A program made the translations under genes and the position numbers. Shown piece after piece: positions 14,292 through 14,412 of a stretch of DNA of 14,412 nucleotides; position 1 is the stretch's first letter; every line of letters starts with the position of its first letter. Under the pieces are notes generated by a model. That model was not told the DNA's origin and searched no databases. It saw only the letters and a list, made by a program, of their open reading frames with translations. Source of the stretch: an uncultured Eubacteriaceae bacterium. Lineage in GTDB: Bacteria; Bacillota; Clostridia; Lachnospirales; Lachnospiraceae. The stretch lies in NCBI GenBank assembly GCA_945938055.1, contig CAMEUH010000038.1:1-14412 (forward strand). The letters are read 5' to 3'.

Positions 14292-14344
14292 ACATTATGG
14301 ACAACTGTCCTAGATTTTATACATTTACCTCAATTCGTAAAAGA

Positions 14345-14412
14345 AGCGGGTGATGGGAATCGAACCCACGTATCTAGCTTGGAAGGCTAGTGTTCTACCA
14401 TTGAACTACACC
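14345..14412 (-). tRNA. tRNA-Gly (UCC), 5' end cut by the window edge
   Basis: The 3' acceptor CACCCGC with discriminator T implies a 5' GCGGGTG, of which only GGTG is in the window, so three bases are missing. The anticodon stem CTAGC/GCTAG has loop CTTCCAA, giving anticodon UCC. T-arm GTGGGTTCGATTCCCAT. It is the first tRNA seen of the cluster, whose promoter must lie beyond the edge. Confidence 0.93.

Overview
The window reads as ordinary chromosomal DNA of a low-GC, endospore-forming Gram-positive bacterium, most likely a Clostridia/Lachnospiraceae-type anaerobe. The grounds are the order tig-clpP-clpX-lon, an alpha/beta-type small acid-soluble spore protein (SASP), strong GGAGG ribosome binding sites, occasional GTG/TTG starts, and the style of the ABC transporter and DegV proteins. 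The family assignment is inference from gene order and protein style; no 16S or phylogeny was available.

Positions 1-4017 hold a protein quality-control block on the minus strand: trigger factor, ClpP, ClpX, then the N-terminal 212 codons of Lon, which runs off the left edge. The clpX stop and lon start overlap by ATGA. A good sigma-A type promoter precedes tig, and a hairpin lies between clpP and clpX. Upstream, a minus-strand SASP gene ends in its own terminator. Between SASP and the next gene is a roughly 350-bp non-coding stretch packed with stem-loops and two tandem 38-bp identical repeats.

Positions 4661-8400 form a polar amino-acid import operon on the minus strand: lipoprotein binding protein, permease with a long N-terminal extension, ATPase, then an EamA/DMT exporter gene broken by an in-frame TAG. 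The operon has a promoter with a perfect TTGACA -35. An ArgR-box-like palindrome sits just upstream of it and a 13-bp hairpin sits at about the predicted transcript start. A DJ-1/PfpI gene lies upstream on the same strand.

Positions 9005-11443 run on the plus strand, divergent from DJ-1: a CYTH triphosphate-tunnel protein, a soluble chemoreceptor with a C-terminal zinc-binding CZB domain, and a small stand-alone SpoT-like HD hydrolase. They end at a strong bidirectional terminator shared with the convergent degV gene. This trio is the most interesting functional association in the window.

Positions 11449-14412 are again minus strand: a DegV lipid-binding protein with its own promoter, an N-acetylmuramoyl-L-alanine amidase with membrane segments at both ends, and a tRNA cluster transcribed Gly(UCC), Arg(UCU), His(GUG), Gln(UUG), Lys(UUU), terminator, Leu(UAG). 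The tRNA-Gly is cut by the right edge. I saw no CRISPR array, insertion sequence, phage gene or rRNA. Most of the window is conventional, and no wholly new system is evident from the sequence alone.
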